Assembly (NCBI GenBank): GCA_016839815.1
Contig: JAEOTM010000038.1
Location: forward strand, 1-64,000
Reading direction: 5' to 3'
Length of the DNA: 64,000 nt
Origin: Candidatus Hodarchaeota archaeon
GTDB lineage: Archaea; Asgardarchaeota; Heimdallarchaeia; Hodarchaeales; Hodarchaeaceae
The translations under genes were made by a program, and so were the position numbers. The notes under the pieces are model-generated. The model searched no databases, was not told the origin of the DNA, and saw nothing but the letters and a program-made list of their open reading frames with translations. Shown piece by piece: positions 35,832-44,437 of the stretch (position 1 is its first letter; each line of letters starts with the position of its first letter).

Positions 35832-38483
35832 ATGACAAGAATTGTGAAAAAGACATTGGGTGTAATTGCTTTATTGATTTTCATTCTACCAGTTGCATTC
35901 AATTATCAAAATTTTGAATCTACAGAAGGATGGGTACCCGAATTCTGGATTGCGGGGTATACACAAAATCCGCAGTATCCACATACAGATGATGTTGTAA
36001 CAATAACTACTCAAGTTTTCTTAACAGGGGGTAGTTACTTATCAGTTACGCTCTATTACCGAATTAATGGGGACGATGGAACATTAGTTACCAAAGGTAT
36101 GACTAGTATTGGGAATGATCAATATAGGACTACCATTCCAGTTTTTTCTGCTGGTACAGAAGTTGAATATAAGATTAGAGCAACAGCTGAAATACTTGGA
36201 TATCTAGAGACTTTGTATTCACCCTATTCAGGCTATCATTCCTATACGGTTACTGAACCATCTGATATTGCCTGGATCTCTCCATCTGCAGGAATGGAAA
36301 TTACTTTTGGACCTGTAGGAGATGATATCACCTTTAATTTTGACTGGTCCATGGATAACCTTGATGATGCTCGACTTTCAATTGGAAGTCAAGAATTCGA
36401 TATCCTAGATGTTGGAAGTATCCAAGTGAAATCTGTAGTCTTGGATGGAGCGGCCTTAGATGGAATTACTATTTCAGCAACATTGAAGGGATATAATAAT
36501 GCAGTTCTTGCTGCTAGTGCCTCCCGTTCTTTTAGCTTTCGACGTCTAGACTACGAGTTATCATGGAATTCACCTTCTGATGGGAATACAATAGCGTTCA
36601 GTCCTACAGGTTTAGCAAAATTTAATTTTACTTTCACTCAAGGTGTCGATATTGATTACGTGAATCTATTCTTCAATAACTCATTTCAAGCTGAGGTGAC
36701 AAGTCCTTGGACACATGCATTTACCTTTGGACCATATGAAGGTGTGATTGAGGCGACATTAGAGGGATATGATTCTGGTGATAATTTAATAGCCACTGAT
36801 ACCCGCTCTTTTATTTTTAGAAGATTAGTATTTGAGGTAGTCTGGGATTCGCCAGCTGCAAATAGTTCCATTACATTCGGTCCAGGAACTGATCCTGAAT
36901 TGTTCAATATTACATTTTCAAAAGGTACCGATGTAAATTTTGTAAAATTATCTTTAAATGGTCTTGATATGGGAAATGTTTCCAGTCCAGCTACAGTATC
37001 TTTCCTCTACTCAAATGATACCCATGGATTGATCGAAGCTGTATTAACTGGATATAACGCTGTAGGATCCCTATTGTCTAGTGATACTCGTAATTTTACA
37101 TTTGATAAAATTGTTGATGTTAGATACGAGATTCTTCAGCAAAATGAAATTAATTTAGGTCAGAAATTATATTTGATTCTTCATGACCCTAATGGGGACA
37201 ATAGCTTTTCAAGCTATGAACAGTCAACGTCTATATCTCTAGGTGTCGGTTGTGAGTTCAAATCTAGCAATGCTACTGGTATAGAAATTGGAGTAGAACA
37301 GGAAGTAGACTTCTTTGGACTTTTTGAATCAGGAATTGAAGCTTCTACAAAGCTCGCTTTATCAAAGGAGTCTAGCCAAGGATTTGAGATTAGATACGAT
37401 ATTACAGATAGTACTTTCTTAAGTTCCTCTGATTCATCTTCTAACATCGATTTTATCGGTCCTGGTTATGGTGATCGTTATTGGGGTGAACTGTGGAAAC
37501 TTAAGTACGTATTCACAATTCATTATCATAAATATTTCAATACTAGCGAAGTGTACTTTGACCCACATCTGTGGTGGGGTATTTTACGTGATGCCGAAGC
37601 CTATCTAAGTGATGCTACTGCCCCTGAATCTTGGAGAGCTCAAAATCCTGTAAATCAAGGGTATTCAGAAGAAGCAGTTGAATGGGTTGGCGGTACTTTT
37701 ATCGCCGATGGTGGAGGAACTTACACCAATACCCATGAAATTTCAAATACCAATACATTGAGTGAATCAATAACTATTGGACTCGAGACTGAAACAAAAG
37801 CCAAACTATCGGCTGGTGGGGCATATGTTGAAGGTTCATTAGAACTATCGCTTGAAACAAAGGTATACGCTGAAATGAGTATTGGTAATACCATCACTAC
37901 AAGTTATACAATTAAGGACGCTGATCCTACAGACTCGATTGTTCAGAAAGTGGGAATAGATAAAAACTTTGGAACATACATTTTTCAGACTGTTACTGAC
38001 TTCTGTAAAACTTCCTCTCCAATTGAACATGGTACTCTTGACTACTTACCTCCAGTTATTGGATATCCAACTATTATCTATGATACTGATCAGGATTTCA
38101 AAGGTCCTACTCCTCAGGATAACCCCCTCGTTACAGTTAAAATTGAAGAAGAAGGTGGTATGCAAACTGCGACTCTTTACTACTCAATTGATAATGGAAC
38201 CAGTTGGAGGATGACACCTTTGGTAGAATATCCAGGTCAACCCGATGTTTGGCATGCTAATATTCCTAAACAGGCCAATAATACTGTTGTCCTCTGGTAT
38301 CTCGAAGCTATTGACGATACTGGTAATTCTGCGTTGAAGTTTGATATAACTGATTCGTATTTCTCATATAAAGTAGGAATTATCATTAATCCTCTCGAAG
38401 CTCAGACTCCAGGATTTACTTTTTGGACAGTATTCCTAACTTTTGCCCTTGGAGCCTTCTTAATATCCAAACGACGTCATTGA
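35832..38483 (+). CDS. Large secreted multidomain surface protein with PGF-like C-terminal anchor
   Basis: 883 residues. A signal peptide (1-25) precedes a Fn3-like domain (28-135). Three tandem Ig-like repeats follow (about 140-430), each opening with ISPSAG/NSPSDG/DSPAAN-type turns plus ITFGP and ending FSFRR, FIFRR or FTFDK. A large beta-rich region (435-720) has an alternating Thr/Ser pattern. A second Fn3-like domain near 735-840 (TATLYYSIDNGTSW) mirrors the first (VTLYYRINGDDGT). The tail T-PGF-TFWTVFLTFALGAFLI-SKRRH resembles the PGF-CTERM sorting signal. It is probably an adhesin or S-layer-associated protein. Transcription ends at a perfect hairpin just downstream. Confidence 0.85.
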   Translation: MTRIVKKTLGVIALLIFILPVAFNYQNFESTEGWVPEFWIAGYTQNPQYPHTDDVVTITTQVFLTGGSYLSVTLYYRINGDDGTLVTKGMTSIGNDQYRTTIPVFSAGTEVEYKIRATAEILGYLETLYSPYSGYHSYTVTEPSDIAWISPSAGMEITFGPVGDDITFNFDWSMDNLDDARLSIGSQEFDILDVGSIQVKSVVLDGAALDGITISATLKGYNNAVLAASASRSFSFRRLDYELSWNSPSDGNTIAFSPTGLAKFNFTFTQGVDIDYVNLFFNNSFQAEVTSPWTHAFTFGPYEGVIEATLEGYDSGDNLIATDTRSFIFRRLVFEVVWDSPAANSSITFGPGTDPELFNITFSKGTDVNFVKLSLNGLDMGNVSSPATVSFLYSNDTHGLIEAVLTGYNAVGSLLSSDTRNFTFDKIVDVRYEILQQNEINLGQKLYLILHDPNGDNSFSSYEQSTSISLGVGCEFKSSNATGIEIGVEQEVDFFGLFESGIEASTKLALSKESSQGFEIRYDITDSTFLSSSDSSSNIDFIGPGYGDRYWGELWKLKYVFTIHYHKYFNTSEVYFDPHLWWGILRDAEAYLSDATAPESWRAQNPVNQGYSEEAVEWVGGTFIADGGGTYTNTHEISNTNTLSESITIGLETETKAKLSAGGAYVEGSLELSLETKVYAEMSIGNTITTSYTIKDADPTDSIVQKVGIDKNFGTYIFQTVTDFCKTSSPIEHGTLDYLPPVIGYPTIIYDTDQDFKGPTPQDNPLVTVKIEEEGGMQTATLYYSIDNGTSWRMTPLVEYPGQPDVWHANIPKQANNTVVLWYLEAIDDTGNSALKFDITDSYFSYKVGIIINPLEAQTPGFTFWTVFLTFALGAFLISKRRH

Positions 38484-38495
38484 ACATTTTCTTCG

Positions 38496-38541
38496 GAATT
38501 AATTGTTAATCTACAATTAATTCTTCTTTTTTTCTTTCTTT
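38496..38541 (+). terminator. Perfect 11-bp hairpin plus T-tract
   Basis: GAATTAATTGT (38496-38506), loop TAATCT, ACAATTAATTC (38513-38523), then a T-rich tract to about 38541. It begins 13 bases after the stop at 38483. The stem is AT-rich but has no mismatch, a bacterial-style intrinsic terminator shape. Confidence 0.8.
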
Positions 38542-38571
38542 GTGATTTTATGCAGTACTACAAGAGAAATC

Positions 38572-39390
38572 TTAGATATCTAGATCGTACTTTATAGCAT
38601 CTTGAGGACACACTTCAATACAGCGATTGCAAAAGTAACACTCACCTTTCTTACTATGATCAAAAGCTTCCTGTGTTGGACATGTTATTTCACAATCTCC
38701 GCATTCGGTACAGTCATCTGTTCTTCGATATTTTATTGTCGCGAACTGGCTACAAAAAGCTGATGCTGCACCAAATGGACAAAAAAATCTACACCATGGT
38801 CTATATAGAAAAATACTCAGTATAGAAATCACAATCATACTAACTAGTGAGGAACCCATTATAAAAAGAAAAACTGACATCGGACTCGTCACTGAAACTA
38901 GATTAAATCCAATAATACTGGTAATGATTAAAACACAAAAGTAGATCCAACGGATTCGAGTAGATATTCGTGAGGATATTTCTACATGGGTTGTGTTTTT
39001 CTGATATTTCGTAAAATCAGATGGAAAATTAATTTGCGATATTAGTTCCTGTATTACTCCTACAGGACATCCATAACCACAGAAAACTCGGCCAACGACA
39101 AAAGAGAATGCTATTATCACAGTACAAATTGCAAGGGGATGAAGAACGGATATTAATCCTCCTCCGCTTGCAATCGTCGTTAATGTATATTCGATTGGCA
39201 ATACTACATGTGGAATTCCCCCAAGAATAACTCCTGCAATTATTAATGTAGTTAGATAAAGAGTAATCCTCTTTTTCCTATTCAGAGACCTTGAATCGAT
39301 CAGTCCAAGGCTAACAATGAATATGACCATCCAATACAGGATCATTGGAGCTGGAGAATCACGAGGAACGAGTTCGAATTGGTTTATCAT
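38572..39390 (-). CDS. NapH/CcoG-type membrane protein with iron-sulfur clusters
   Basis: 272 residues. About five membrane segments are interspersed with CxxxCP motifs: C104-x3-C108-P and C200-x3-C204-P. The C-terminus has two classical 4Fe-4S ferredoxin motifs, C227-x2-C230-x2-C233-x3-C237-P and C251-x2-C254-x2-C257-x3-C261-P. This is the layout of NapH, NosR C-terminus and RnfB-linked polyferredoxin membrane proteins that move electrons between quinone or ferredoxin pools and periplasmic enzymes. No Nap, Nos or Rnf partner is adjacent, so the electron acceptor is unknown. Confidence 0.88.
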   Translation of the reverse strand: MINQFELVPRDSPAPMILYWMVIFIVSLGLIDSRSLNRKKRITLYLTTLIIAGVILGGIPHVVLPIEYTLTTIASGGGLISVLHPLAICTVIIAFSFVVGRVFCGYGCPVGVIQELISQINFPSDFTKYQKNTTHVEISSRISTRIRWIYFCVLIITSIIGFNLVSVTSPMSVFLFIMGSSLVSMIVISILSIFLYRPWCRFFCPFGAASAFCSQFATIKYRRTDDCTECGDCEITCPTQEAFDHSKKGECYFCNRCIEVCPQDAIKYDLDI

Positions 39391-39504
39391 TAGGAGGTGG
39401 ACTGCTTTCGATCAAACTTTAAAATTTCTCTTATTCAGATGATGTTATTAATTGGGAATGAGCCCAGAAGCTTCAATAAATGGCGATGTAAACATCCTTA
39501 AATT

Positions 39505-40116
39505 GTGAGAATTCTATTATCTGCTGATCTAGAAGGAAGATTTTCTCGCTTAAATCAACTAGTCACACATTTAGAAGTTGAAATGATTTGCATTTGCTGT
39601 GGTGATATTTTTGATTATCATCATCCACCTAATGATGATTTCAAATTTCCATTACGATTTTTTAGTGTAAAGGGAAACAAAGAATTATGGGGGGGAGTAA
39701 AATTTCAGAAGTCTCTCAGAGTCTTACCTAACTTTTATTGGCTTAATGAACACCTCGACGATCTTCTAGACCTCACGGGTTTACATTTTTATGGTATCGA
39801 TCATATGCATGAACCAACGAGGATTCCAGAAGAGATTGATGTCCTTATTTCTCATCGTCCTGCTTTTGGTTTAGCTGATAAGTGTGGAAACCCTAGAAAT
39901 GGAAAAATGTTTAATCATTGTGGAAGTAAGGCTGTAAGAGCACTCATCGATAATTTCTCTCCCCAATTGTTTGTCGCTGGACATATTCATCATTTTCAAA
40001 CTCAGAAACTAGATAAAACTCTGGCGATCACCCTTCCTCCTGGTCTTAGTCCTCCAATTGTGATGATAGAAGACAGAACCGTTAATATTGATGATCAAAG
40101 CGTGTTGACTTTATGA
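39505..40116 (+). CDS. Calcineurin-like metallophosphoesterase
   Basis: 203 residues from GTG 39505. Metal-site motifs are visible but altered: D8-x-E10 (usually DxH), G33-D34, G57-N58-K-E (usually GNHE), S-H117-R-P and G159-H160-x-H162. The DxH histidine and the GNH histidine are replaced by Glu and Lys, so metal use or activity may differ from the standard enzyme. It is soluble and resembles short archaeal phosphoesterases acting on nucleotides or phosphoproteins. The upstream gene is divergent. Confidence 0.75.
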   Translation: MRILLSADLEGRFSRLNQLVTHLEVEMICICCGDIFDYHHPPNDDFKFPLRFFSVKGNKELWGGVKFQKSLRVLPNFYWLNEHLDDLLDLTGLHFYGIDHMHEPTRIPEEIDVLISHRPAFGLADKCGNPRNGKMFNHCGSKAVRALIDNFSPQLFVAGHIHHFQTQKLDKTLAITLPPGLSPPIVMIEDRTVNIDDQSVLTL

Positions 40117-40381
40117 TCGAGAGAGGCTTTATGACAATTTTCTGAAGATTAGAGGAACAAAAGACGACAAAATAGGTCAAATTTCTTTAGTTTCTATGTA
40201 TAAATCGCTGACACTCCCCTCTGTGGGATGATATTTTCTATGTATTACCCGATTTTAAAACACCAGTTTCTACTCTTCAGCTTAGATTGTCCTAGATTAT
40301 ATCCGAGGACATTCTTCAGTTCGATTTATTAACTTTCACCCTTTAATTTAAGAGTAGTCGAAGAGATTTTGGGGTATTAGC

Positions 40382-40711
40382 ATGTTAATCACAAATGATG
40401 AAGAAAAATCGCTTTTCCAAATTTCTAATGATGTATCTGGAGAGCTTGAACCGTATAAGGATCCTTCTCAGCAGTTAAAGAAAGAATCTGTTTATGTATT
40501 ACTTGATAATGCATTGAAGAAAATTTTCTTATGGATTGGTCAATCTGCAGGTGTTCGTTCCCGATTTATTGCTACAAATGCAGCTCAAAATTTACAAAGA
40601 GTTAAGGGACTTACTCACCGAGTTATTACGATTGATCAAGGTGACGAAACATCAGAATTTTTAATTTCGATTTCGTCCATGATTGTACCTGACCAATTTT
40701 CCAAAGAATAA
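40382..40711 (+). CDS. Single gelsolin-like domain protein (eukaryotic-signature family)
   Basis: 109 residues from ATG 40382, with GGGGT 6 bases upstream. After an N-terminal 30-residue extension comes ESVYVLLDNALKKIFLWIGQSA (about 35-56), then RSRFIATNAAQNLQ, then HRVITIDQGDETSEFLISI. This is the gelsolin/villin fold (xxYVLDxxxxxIYVWxGxxxS..R..A...A..L, ...G.E...F). Gelsolin-like proteins in Asgard archaea bind actin homologues and calcium. Whether this copy binds actin is not shown. The gene is alone, separated from the phosphoesterase by a 265-base spacer with a TATA-like TATGTATAAAT at about 40196. Confidence 0.82.
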   Translation: MLITNDEEKSLFQISNDVSGELEPYKDPSQQLKKESVYVLLDNALKKIFLWIGQSAGVRSRFIATNAAQNLQRVKGLTHRVITIDQGDETSEFLISISSMIVPDQFSKE

Positions 40712-40782
40712 GTTACCATTGTTCATTATTTCTTGAACTTCTTTAAAGGAAAAGAAACCGAATCTAGGTCAATTCTGTTTCG

Positions 40783-41259
40783 TCATTCAACCTTTGGACC
40801 TAAGATCCGTTCTTTCTCTTGCTCAAATTCTGATTCAGTAATAATTCCCCTTTCACGAAGTGCAGCTAGTCTTTCCAATTTTGATATTCGGTCTGAACCT
40901 GAAAATGTACGATCGACAGCCGATGAAAGTTGTTTATCAATCTGAATTGCACCCTTACCGATAAAATAGGTGAACACAAGAAAGAGAAATCCAACCGCCA
41001 TAAGGACGATTCCCACAAGGAGTATAAGAGCAGTGGCGATTAAGGGACTTGTTGTTCCTTGAGTACCAATTGCTAGGATTTCGACTTCAGAAAGAATTTC
41101 AGGATAAGCTAATGGAATCCAGCTAATTGCAATTATTAATCCGCCTGAAAATGATAGTACCGTTCCAGTTACTCCAACAACAAACATTAGGAGAAGAACA
41201 ACGAATCCAGCTACCCCTCGATATGCTAATTTTATTAACCCGCTACCTACATCACTCAT
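40783..41259 (-). CDS. Membrane protein with C-terminal SHOCT domain
   Basis: 158 residues. Two hydrophobic hairpins (about 13-45 and 72-100) precede a soluble tail whose end, SKLERLAALRERGIITESEFEQEKERIL, is the short C-terminal SHOCT helix pair found in many prokaryotic membrane proteins. It is probably an oligomerising membrane protein. A TATA-like AT stretch (about 41370) lies upstream on its strand. Confidence 0.82.
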   Translation of the reverse strand: MSDVGSGLIKLAYRGVAGFVVLLLMFVVGVTGTVLSFSGGLIIAISWIPLAYPEILSEVEILAIGTQGTTSPLIATALILLVGIVLMAVGFLFLVFTYFIGKGAIQIDKQLSSAVDRTFSGSDRISKLERLAALRERGIITESEFEQEKERILGPKVE

Positions 41260-41439
41260 GATTAGTTCCTTCTGTGATAGCTCCGTATCTACACTAATTT
41301 TAACTTTCTATTAAGAGTACTCCTTGAGGTAGAGAATTTTCTATAATTCTTCTTACTTGACATTTACCCTATATATATCTGAAATGTCTACCCAATGAGT
41401 AGAAACTTGCTTTCTTAGTAGTAATTTCTGCATTCCCTT

Positions 41440-43989
41440 TTATGTGAAGAACAAAATTTCCCCTTTTCCACTTAATTCCAAAAATTTACTTTTACCAGTT
41501 TGATGTTCAACAAGATATCCTCTAGATACAAGATGTTTTATTCTCTTCCTAGCTGTTGGTCTGCTTATTTCGAGAGTTTCCCCAATATCAGAATATGAAG
41601 GTTTAACTCCTACACCGTTCTGTTGGAATACGTACTTCATAATATCAAGAAATTCTTCAGAAAATTTGGCTATAAAACGTGGTTCAAGCGAATATGTTTC
41701 TTTCTCCAAAATGCGAATCTCTCTATCTTTCAGAGTAGAAACGTCTACAGACAATAACACTACCAGATTATTATAGTAAGTGAGTTCATTTAGTTTGAAG
41801 ATGAATTTGGTGACATTTTCGTAGCCCTCTTTAATAAATAAATATCCTAAGCGATCGAACAGAAATACTGACTTTTGTGGAATATCATTCATCACATTCA
41901 GTAATGTTTCAAAATTATTTTTCTCCGTTAGATGAAAAAAAGTTGTTTTTGCTTCAATATGACTATTATAATCCTTTTTTGGAGTACGAGAAACAATATA
42001 TCCAGTATAACCAACTTTAACAAGATCTTCAAGGACAGTTTTAGAGACTCTAGGTGAGTTTTCCTTTATAAGATACATCTTACCGTCCTCAATTTTGAAT
42101 TTTAGCAACTGTGATTTAAGGTCTTCCTCTTTTTCCTTCAGGGCTGAAATATCTTCAATCATTGCTAGGAAGAAAGAAGGATCTCCCTTCTCGTTTCTTA
42201 AAAGGGTAACAGTAATTCGTGCCCAGAAGGAGTCTTGAGATTTCTTGATATAACGCTTTTCAGTCTCATACACTGAAATATTTCCCTCCACCAATTGTTT
42301 AGCAAATTTTACATCTCTTTTGACATGATCAGGGTGTGTGATATCTGGGAAAGATAATTTGGTTAATTCATATTCCGTGTACCCAAGCATTTTACAAAAT
42401 ACCTCATTTACCTGACTGAATTGGAAATTCAAGTTAGTTAATGACATCCCAATGGGAGCGTTTTCAAAAATTGACCTGAATTTCTCCTCACTTTCTCTGA
42501 GTTCTTCTTCCATCATTTTCTGTTCAGTTACGTCTGTGGTTATTATTCCTAGGCCATCTCCGACTTTAAATGCCTTTAATGATAAACGAACATCTCCAAA
42601 AATTTCAGATGGTGCTGTTCGGTCTGCAATAAACGGATTCCCTGTTTTGAGAACTTGCTTGTAGATTTGGATATCTCCAGGAAGGTTTAGGAAATTGCTG
42701 ATATGCCATCCTGGTAAACTCTTCTCATCAATTGCTCTAGTTAATAACTTTAATGCTACCTTATTTGCTATAACGAGATTTAAATTGGAATCCCAAAGAG
42801 AAAAAGAATCAGTAGCAGCATCCATAAATCCTCTGAGCAATTCTTCGTTTGTTCGCAGTTCTTCCTCCATTTTTTTTCGTTCAGTAATATCTGTCGTTAT
42901 GATTCCTAATCCATCTCCCATTTTGAACGCTTTTTGAGAAACTGTTATATTTCCATATTTTTCGGGTGGTCCAATCCTATCAGCGATGAACGGTTTTCCA
43001 GTTTTGAGAACCTCTGTGTAGAACTTAACATCTTCGGGATTTGGATGAAAGGCAGAGATATGTTTTCCTAGAATCTCCTCCTTCTTTACCCTATCCGTAA
43101 ATTTTTCTAAACCAGTTATATTGACATCTAACAATTTTAAATCCGAATCCCAGATAGAAAATGCATCAGTAGCAGCATCCATAAATCCTCTAAGTCTCTC
43201 CTCACTTTCTCGTACTTGTCGTTCCATTAATCTTCTTTCTGTAATATCTCGTATGATTGTTAATACCTGTAGAACTTTTTTTTGATTTTTATCGAAGATC
43301 GGAATTTTTTTCGTCTCAGTAACGTATATATCCCCCCTAATATCAGTTTTTTCCTCAGTGACAACGATCTGTCCAGTTTTGAACACACAGTCGTATTCAG
43401 TATAGACTGTTTTGGGTAGAAATGGAAAAGCTTCAGATACCTTCTTTCCAATTATTACTGGATTAAGTTTTAAGTTTCTTAGCCAAGGATAAAAGGCTTG
43501 ATTCGTTAATACAATCATGTAATCTTGGTCAATTACATGTATTGGATCTCCGATGGAATTAATTGCAGTTCGATACTGTTCTTCAGATGCTCGTAATGCA
43601 TCTTCCATTTGATTACGTTCAGTAATATCACGTGCAATTCCTAGATATCCTGTTATCTTTCCATTAGTCCACTGAGGTGTAGCTTTAGCTTCAAGAACTA
43701 TGATCTCCCCTTGTGAAGTCGTAAGTCGTGCAGAATAAGGTGGAGGTGATTCTCCACGTATTGTTACCTTAAATCCTTCCTTTACGACTTCATGATCCTC
43801 AGGGTTGACTATTTCTAAAAAGTGCCTCCCTAGCCAGTTTTCTCTAGACCATCCAGTTAGAGTTTCGAATTCTCGAGATACTGATGTGATAAAGCCCTCG
43901 CTATCAAGAGTGAAAATTATATCTCTGAGATTTTCCCAAATGTAATTGAATAATTCTTCTGAAAATTGTGTCGTGGTCACTACAAACAT
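41440..43989 (-). CDS. Multi-PAS sensor with DUF835-like domain and C-terminal winged helix
   Basis: 849 residues, soluble. About five PAS domains run from residue 10 to 630 (for example EELFNYIWENLRDIIFTLDSEGFITSVS; SEEKFRSIFENAPIGMSL). PAS 3 and 4 are near copies. A DUF835-like domain (about 640-770) has its FLFDRLGYLF..G..NV and LLSVDVSTLKDREIRILEKE hallmarks. A winged helix (785-845, YSDIGETLEISRPTARKRIKHLV) ends the protein. There is no histidine-kinase domain, so it may couple redox, oxygen or ligand sensing directly to DNA binding. Archaeal PAS-DUF835 proteins are known but unexplained. Confidence 0.82.
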   Translation of the reverse strand: MFVVTTTQFSEELFNYIWENLRDIIFTLDSEGFITSVSREFETLTGWSRENWLGRHFLEIVNPEDHEVVKEGFKVTIRGESPPPYSARLTTSQGEIIVLEAKATPQWTNGKITGYLGIARDITERNQMEDALRASEEQYRTAINSIGDPIHVIDQDYMIVLTNQAFYPWLRNLKLNPVIIGKKVSEAFPFLPKTVYTEYDCVFKTGQIVVTEEKTDIRGDIYVTETKKIPIFDKNQKKVLQVLTIIRDITERRLMERQVRESEERLRGFMDAATDAFSIWDSDLKLLDVNITGLEKFTDRVKKEEILGKHISAFHPNPEDVKFYTEVLKTGKPFIADRIGPPEKYGNITVSQKAFKMGDGLGIITTDITERKKMEEELRTNEELLRGFMDAATDSFSLWDSNLNLVIANKVALKLLTRAIDEKSLPGWHISNFLNLPGDIQIYKQVLKTGNPFIADRTAPSEIFGDVRLSLKAFKVGDGLGIITTDVTEQKMMEEELRESEEKFRSIFENAPIGMSLTNLNFQFSQVNEVFCKMLGYTEYELTKLSFPDITHPDHVKRDVKFAKQLVEGNISVYETEKRYIKKSQDSFWARITVTLLRNEKGDPSFFLAMIEDISALKEKEEDLKSQLLKFKIEDGKMYLIKENSPRVSKTVLEDLVKVGYTGYIVSRTPKKDYNSHIEAKTTFFHLTEKNNFETLLNVMNDIPQKSVFLFDRLGYLFIKEGYENVTKFIFKLNELTYYNNLVVLLSVDVSTLKDREIRILEKETYSLEPRFIAKFSEEFLDIMKYVFQQNGVGVKPSYSDIGETLEISRPTARKRIKHLVSRGYLVEHQTGKSKFLELSGKGEILFFT
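42490..43205 (-). repeat. 357-bp in-frame duplication within the PAS gene
   Basis: Two neighbouring segments encode PAS domains 3 and 4. Matching landmarks lie exactly 357 bases apart (42811 and 43168; 42539 and 42896), that is 119 codons. The landmark AGTAGCAGCATCCATAAAT is identical in both copies. The copies keep RGFMDAATD, FIADR and DGLGIITTD in common and have since diverged in the middle, so the event is old but still visible in DNA. Confidence 0.9.
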
Positions 43990-44437
43990 TCTCTCCGATA
44001 CTGGTATGTAGTGAAAATGGTTATATCATTTTTATAAAATAATCGGACTTCAATTATCGAAAAAAGAACTGCTTTTTGACCAATAAAAAATTAGAAAATA
44101 GGTTAAGAGGGGGGAGGGAGGGAAAGTCAGCAATTTAAAAAAACTAAGTTTTTTGGTTCGCCGACTCTCCATCGCATGTGTTTTTTTTTCTTTTCAGCTA
44201 TCAGATAAAGTCTGAATAACTGCGTCGAAAATTGGGTTTATTTGGTACAAAAAAATTATTGTTTTTTTATCCCGCACTTACCCTGAATAGTATTGTACTT
44301 TCCATTTATATAAATATATAGCAACATATGTAACAAATCATGGAAATCAAAATCCCCTCTACGACATTATTTCGAATTTCGTAAAAACTCTGCAAAATTT
44401 TATTCCATTATATGCTTATATTATTCCTTTTATTAAA
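43990..44437. other. 448-base non-coding gap with G-rich tract and hairpin
   Basis: I see no gene on either strand. It contains GGGGGGAGGGAGGG at 44109-44122, unusual in this AT-rich DNA. A hairpin follows: AAAAAAC (44138-44144), loop TAA, GTTTTTT (44148-44154), extended by partly paired arms (AGTCAGCAA 44126-44133 region against TTCGCCGACT 44157-44166). A nine-T run is at 44181-44189. AT-rich TATA-like sequence (CTATATATTTATATAA on the minus strand) lies near 44300-44315. It could be a long structured leader of the PAS-sensor gene or a small RNA with its own terminator on the plus strand. Confidence 0.45.

Noticed and set aside
44155..44170. tRNA-like T-arm (GGTTCGCC)
   Set aside because: No matching acceptor, D or anticodon arms can be drawn around it.
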